The position numbers and the translations under genes are program-made. The notes under the pieces are model-generated. The model was not told where the DNA came from. It saw only the letters and a list, made by a program, of their open reading frames with translations, and searched no databases. 9,850 nt of DNA from JBEKHI01 sp050012355 (GTDB lineage: Bacteria > Actinomycetota > Actinomycetes > Streptosporangiales > Streptosporangiaceae). The stretch spans positions 1 to 9,850 of the forward strand of contig JBEKHI010000326.1 of the NCBI GenBank assembly GCA_050012355.1, read 5' to 3'. This document shows, one piece after another, positions 6,377 to 9,850 of the stretch (position 1 is its first letter; each line of letters opens with the position of its first letter).

Positions 6377-6425
6377 TGCCTGCGCGTTCCGGGCCTTTAA
6401 GGAACGAGCTCGCGAGGAGAGAGCC

Positions 6426-8753
6426 ATGACTGGCGTCAGGACCACCATGCAGGTCCGCAAGCGGAACGGCGACACCGAACCGGTTGACTTGAACAAGATC
6501 GTGCGGGCGGTGGAACGCTGTTCGGGCGGGCTGAACGAGGTCGATCCGCTGCGGGTGGCGACCAAGACGATCAGCGGCCTATATGACGGGGCGACCACGG
6601 CTGAGCTGGACCGGCTGTCGATCCAGACGTCGGCGGAAATGACCGGTGAGGAGCCGCAGTACTCGCGGCTGGCGGCCCGGCTGCTCGGCGCCTACGTCGA
6701 CAAGGAGGTGCGAGGCCAGGGGATCGCCTCGTTCAGCCAGTCAGTGAGCCTGGGGCACGCCGAGGGGCTGATCGGTGACGGATGCGCGGCGTTCGTCAAG
6801 GACAACGCGCGGAAGCTCGACGACGCCGTCGACGATGGCATGGACTGGGAGTTCGAGTACTTCGGCTTCAAGACGGTGTACGACCGGTACCTGCTGCGCC
6901 ACCCGGTGACCCGGCAGGTGCTCGAGACCCCTCAGTACTTCATGCTGCGCGTGGCCTGCGGCCTGTCCCGTACCGCGGCCGAGGCGATCGGCTTCTACAA
7001 GCTGATGTCCTCGCTGGCCTACCTGCCGAGCTCGCCGACGCTGTTCAACTCGGGTACCAGCCACCCGCAGATGTCCTCGTGTTTCCTCGTCGACTCTCCT
7101 CGCGACGACCTTGGCTCGATCTATGACCGCTACGCCCAGGTCGCCCGGCTGAGCAAGTTCTCCGGCGGAATCGGAATCGGCTGGTCGCGGGTCAGATCCC
7201 GCGGCGCGCTGATCCGCGGCACCAACGGCGCGTCCAACGGGATCGTGCCGTTCCTGAAGACGCTCGACGCCTCGGTCGCGGCGGTGAACCAGGGCGGTCG
7301 CCGCAAGGGCGCTGCCTGTGCGTACCTGGAGCCGTGGCACCCGGACATCGAGGAGTTCCTCGAGCTACGGGACAACACCGGTGAGGATGCGCGCCGTACC
7401 CACAACCTGAACCTCGCCAACTGGATCCCCGACGAGTTCATGCGCCGGGTCGAGGCGGACGCGATGTGGTCCCTGATCGACCCTGACCAGGTACCGGAAC
7501 TCCCCGACCTGTGGGGCGAGGCGTTCGAGACGGCCTACCGCGAGGCCGAGGCCGCCGGCCGGGTCGTGCGGCAGGTGAAGGCCCGGGACCTGTACGGCAA
7601 GATGATGCGGACCCTGGCGCAGACCGGCAACGGCTGGATGACCTTCAAGGACTCCTGCAACGCCAAGTGCAACCAGACCGCCGAGGCGGGCAACGTGGTG
7701 CACCTTTCCAATCTGTGCACCGAGATCACCGAGGTGACCACCGACGCTGAGACCGCTGTCTGCAACCTCGGTTCGGTCAACCTGGCCAAGCATCTGGCCG
7801 ACGGCGACATCGACTGGGAAAAGCTCCGCGACACGGTCCGCACCGCGGTGCCGTTCCTGGACCGGGTCATCGACCTGACCTTCTACCCGAGCGACCAGGC
7901 CGCGGCGTCGAACCCGAAGTGGCGGCCGATCGGCCTGGGCGTGATGGGCCTGCAGGACGTGTTCTTCGCGCTGCGGCTGCCATTCGACTCGCCGGCGGCG
8001 CTGGAGCTGTCAGCGCGGATCTCCGAGGAGATCTACCTGACCGCGCTCGAGACCTCCGCTGACCTGGCCGTCGAGTACGGCGCGCACCCGGAGTTCGACA
8101 AGACCCACGCCGCCGTGGGCCGACTGCAGCCCGACCTATGGGATGCCGAGACGTTCCAGCCGGAACGCTGGGCGGCACTGCGGGAGCGGATCGGGCAGAC
8201 CGGGCTGCGCAACTCGCTGCTGATCGCGATCGCGCCGACCGCCACCATCGCCTCGATCGTCGGGTGCTACGAGTGCATCGAGCCGCAGGTCTCCAACCTG
8301 TTCAAGCGGGAGACCATGTCGGGCGAGTTCCTCCAGGTCAACACCGCCCTGGTGAACGAACTGAAGACGCGCGGCCTGTGGACGCAGGAAAACCGGGAGG
8401 CCATCAAGCGGGCCGAGGGCTCGGTGCAGGGCATCGAGGCGCTGCCGCCGGATGTCAAGGACCTGTTCCGCACCGCGTGGGAACTGCCGCAGCGGGCGCT
8501 GATCGACCTCGCCGCCGCCCGGGCACCGTTCATCGACCAGTCCCAGTCGCTGAACCTGTTCCTCGCCGCGCCGACCATCGGCAAGCTGTCGTCGATGTAC
8601 ATGCACGCCTGGAAGACCGGCCTGAAGACCACCTATTACCTGCGGTCCCGTCCCGCCACCCGCATCCAGCAGGCCACCGTCACGGTCACCGAGCCGGAAG
8701 CGGCCGTGGCTTGCTCCCTGGAGAACCCCGAGACCTGCGAGGCTTGCCAGTGA
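6426..8753 (+). CDS. nrdA: Ribonucleoside-diphosphate reductase, class Ia large (catalytic) subunit
   Basis: The 775-residue NrdA reduces ribonucleoside diphosphates to deoxyribonucleotides in the cytoplasm, together with NrdB. An N-terminal ATP-cone (about residues 8-95; MQVRKRNGDTEPVDLNKIVRAV) gives dATP/ATP overall control and argues for class Ia rather than Ib. The catalytic barrel carries Asn429, Cys431 (thiyl radical) and Glu433 in NLCTEI. The reducing pair is Cys219 (SSCFLVD) and Cys446 (AVCNLGSVNL). Tyr737-Tyr738 (TTYYLRSRP) form the radical path. The C-terminal tail has the shuttle cysteines Cys771 and Cys774 (CEAC), with a further Cys763. The ATG at 6426 follows GAGGAGA at 6414-6420. 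The stop overlaps the nrdB start by 4 bp. Expression is probably set by the upstream cobalamin riboswitch and NrdR boxes. All expected catalytic residues are present. Confidence 0.97.
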   Translation: MTGVRTTMQVRKRNGDTEPVDLNKIVRAVERCSGGLNEVDPLRVATKTISGLYDGATTAELDRLSIQTSAEMTGEEPQYSRLAARLLGAYVDKEVRGQGIASFSQSVSLGHAEGLIGDGCAAFVKDNARKLDDAVDDGMDWEFEYFGFKTVYDRYLLRHPVTRQVLETPQYFMLRVACGLSRTAAEAIGFYKLMSSLAYLPSSPTLFNSGTSHPQMSSCFLVDSPRDDLGSIYDRYAQVARLSKFSGGIGIGWSRVRSRGALIRGTNGASNGIVPFLKTLDASVAAVNQGGRRKGAACAYLEPWHPDIEEFLELRDNTGEDARRTHNLNLANWIPDEFMRRVEADAMWSLIDPDQVPELPDLWGEAFETAYREAEAAGRVVRQVKARDLYGKMMRTLAQTGNGWMTFKDSCNAKCNQTAEAGNVVHLSNLCTEITEVTTDAETAVCNLGSVNLAKHLADGDIDWEKLRDTVRTAVPFLDRVIDLTFYPSDQAAASNPKWRPIGLGVMGLQDVFFALRLPFDSPAALELSARISEEIYLTALETSADLAVEYGAHPEFDKTHAAVGRLQPDLWDAETFQPERWAALRERIGQTGLRNSLLIAIAPTATIASIVGCYECIEPQVSNLFKRETMSGEFLQVNTALVNELKTRGLWTQENREAIKRAEGSVQGIEALPPDVKDLFRTAWELPQRALIDLAAARAPFIDQSQSLNLFLAAPTIGKLSSMYMHAWKTGLKTTYYLRSRPATRIQQATVTVTEPEAAVACSLENPETCEACQ

Positions 8754-9769
8754 CCACCGAAACCACCGCGCACCTGCTGCTCGACCCGGGCATGGACTTG
8801 ACCCTGCGGCCGATGCGCTACCCAGAGTTCTACGACCGGTTCCGCGACGCCATCAAGAACACCTGGACCGTCGAGGAAGTCGACCTGCACTCCGACCTGT
8901 CCGATCTGCCGAAGCTCTCGGCCGCCGAACGGCACCTGGTCTCCCGGCTCGTCGCCTTCTTCGCGACCGGCGACACGATCGTGTCGAACAACCTGGTGCT
9001 CAACCTGTACCAGCACATCAACTCGCCCGAGGGCCGGCTGTACCTGTCACGGCAGCTATTCGAGGAAGCCGTCCACGTGCAGTTCTACCTCACGCTCCTC
9101 GACACCTACGTGCCGGATGATAAGGAGCGGGCGGAGGCCTTCGCCGCGGTGGAGAACATTCCGTCGATCGCCCGCAAGGCAGAGTTCTGCTTCAAGTGGA
9201 TCGACTCGGTCTTCGCGCTGCGCGAGCTGCGGACGGCCGACGACCGCCGGATCTTCCTGCTGAACCTGATCTGCTTCGCGGCCTGCATCGAGGGGCTGTT
9301 CTTCTACGGGGCGTTCGCGTACGTCTACTTCCTGCGGTCCCGCGGGCTGCTGAACGGGCTTGCCTCCGGGACCAACTGGGTGTTCCGCGACGAGTCGATG
9401 CACATGGCGTTCGCCTTCGATGTGGTGTCGACCGTCCGGCGCGAAGAACCGGAACTGTTCGACGACAAGATGACCGCGCAGGTCCGCGAGATGCTCGCCG
9501 AGGCGGTGGATTGCGAGGCGCAGTTCGCAGCGGACCTGCTCGGCCAGGGCGTGGCCGGGCTGTCGCTAGCCGACATGCGGGCCTATCTCGAGCATGTCGC
9601 CGACCGGCGGCTCGCCCAGCTCGGCATCGAGCCGCTGTACGGTTCGGCGAATCCGCTGAGCTTCATGGACCTGCAGGATGTCCAGGAGCTATCCAACTTC
9701 TTCGAGCGCCGCGTCTCCGCCTACCAGATGGGTGTCACCGGCGACGTAGCCTTCGACGACGAGTTTTAG
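8750..9769 (+). CDS. nrdB: Ribonucleoside-diphosphate reductase, class Ia small (radical) subunit
   Basis: The 339-residue NrdB houses the dimetal-tyrosyl radical cofactor that starts catalysis in NrdA. The GTG start at 8750 overlaps the nrdA stop (GTGA); the frame is open further upstream only inside nrdA. Metal ligands are Asp75 (ATGDTIV), Glu106 and His109 (EEAVHVQFY), Glu181 (CIEGLFFY), and Glu215 and His218 (FRDESMH). The radical tyrosine is Tyr113, four residues after His109 as in the E. coli enzyme (His118/Tyr122). Trp39 (TWTVEEVD) and Asp214 match the internal radical-transfer route. Tyr325 (SAYQMG) in the flexible tail matches the tyrosine that relays the radical between subunits, and the acidic tail VAFDDEF would dock on NrdA. 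All residues of a classical tyrosyl-radical R2 are present, so this is not a Tyr-less class Ic type. Metal identity cannot be told from sequence. Confidence 0.97.
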   Translation: MTTETTAHLLLDPGMDLTLRPMRYPEFYDRFRDAIKNTWTVEEVDLHSDLSDLPKLSAAERHLVSRLVAFFATGDTIVSNNLVLNLYQHINSPEGRLYLSRQLFEEAVHVQFYLTLLDTYVPDDKERAEAFAAVENIPSIARKAEFCFKWIDSVFALRELRTADDRRIFLLNLICFAACIEGLFFYGAFAYVYFLRSRGLLNGLASGTNWVFRDESMHMAFAFDVVSTVRREEPELFDDKMTAQVREMLAEAVDCEAQFAADLLGQGVAGLSLADMRAYLEHVADRRLAQLGIEPLYGSANPLSFMDLQDVQELSNFFERRVSAYQMGVTGDVAFDDEF

Positions 9770-9783
9770 GCGGCGGCCGTTCC

Positions 9784-9835
9784 TGGTTGGTGCAGCACCG
9801 CCCTCAGAAGAGTGCGGGTAGTGCAGCACCGACCA
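9784..9835 (+). terminator. Hairpin after nrdB; copy 2 (inverted) of the 47-bp intergenic repeat
   Basis: Bases 9784-9798 pair with 9821-9835 (15 positions, one A/A mismatch at 9794/9825 and a T-G pair at 9788/9831). GCCC/GGGT in the loop can extend the stem. It begins 15 bp after the nrdB stop, with no T-tract, and is the likely end of the nrdAB transcript. Read on the - strand, 9789-9835 matches 5719-5765 in 40 of 47 positions without gaps, including the shared loop core CACTCTT. Confidence 0.65.
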
Positions 9836-9850
9836 GCATCGGCCGGCCGC

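Noticed and set aside
5733..6598. Several overlapping - strand frames across the nrd leader
   Set aside because: They run through the riboswitch and the nrdA start, are Arg/Ala/Pro-rich, and show no recognisable domain or ribosome site.
8138..8749. Upstream extension of the nrdB frame inside nrdA
   Set aside because: The translation is Arg/Gly/Pro-rich shadow sequence; NrdB similarity begins at the GTG at 8750.

Overview
The window reads as high-GC actinomycete chromosome. The genes are GC-rich at third codon positions. GTG starts, 4-bp start/stop overlaps and strong terminator-like hairpins without T-tracts are all present. The ribonucleotide reductase arrangement (class Ia nrdAB behind a cobalamin riboswitch) is the one known from Streptomyces and relatives. 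The exact genus cannot be read from the sequence. All supported genes lie on the + strand.

Layout. (1) 2-3115: the 3' part of a very large, probably secreted, beta-rich repetitive protein that ends in a ricin-type beta-trefoil lectin domain, closed by a 13-bp hairpin at 3133-3173. (2) 3306-5661: a tight three-gene unit. It holds a MauE-type membrane protein, a membrane-anchored thioredoxin-like protein with a CGGC site (MauD-like), and a Tat-exported cysteine-rich thaumatin-like protein fused to a CBM6 carbohydrate-binding module. A 17-bp AT-rich palindrome sits just upstream, and a long hairpin at 5711-5778 follows. (3) 5662-6425: a 764-bp region without a protein gene. It contains the hairpin, an 18-bp perfect inverted repeat, two candidate NrdR boxes whose centres are 31 bp apart, a cobalamin riboswitch, and candidate expression-platform hairpins. 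(4) 6426-9769: nrdA and nrdB, overlapping by 4 bp. (5) 9784-9835: a hairpin closing the nrd operon.

How it fits together. In the middle operon, the MauE/thioredoxin pair most plausibly forms or repairs disulfides outside the membrane. The thaumatin-like protein next to it carries 14 cysteines in its thaumatin domain, with spacing matching seven of the eight plant thaumatin disulfides, so it is the obvious client. The methylamine dehydrogenase light chain, also a disulfide-rich Tat substrate matured by MauE/MauD, is a close parallel. The nrd operon makes deoxyribonucleotides with the oxygen-dependent tyrosyl-radical enzyme. It appears to be switched off by cobalamin at RNA level and by NrdR at DNA level, so that a B12-dependent class II reductase elsewhere in the genome could take over.

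The least explained structure is a 47-bp sequence (40/47 identical, ungapped) found after the thaumatin gene and, in inverted orientation, after nrdB. It flanks the nrd module, and both copies fold into hairpins.
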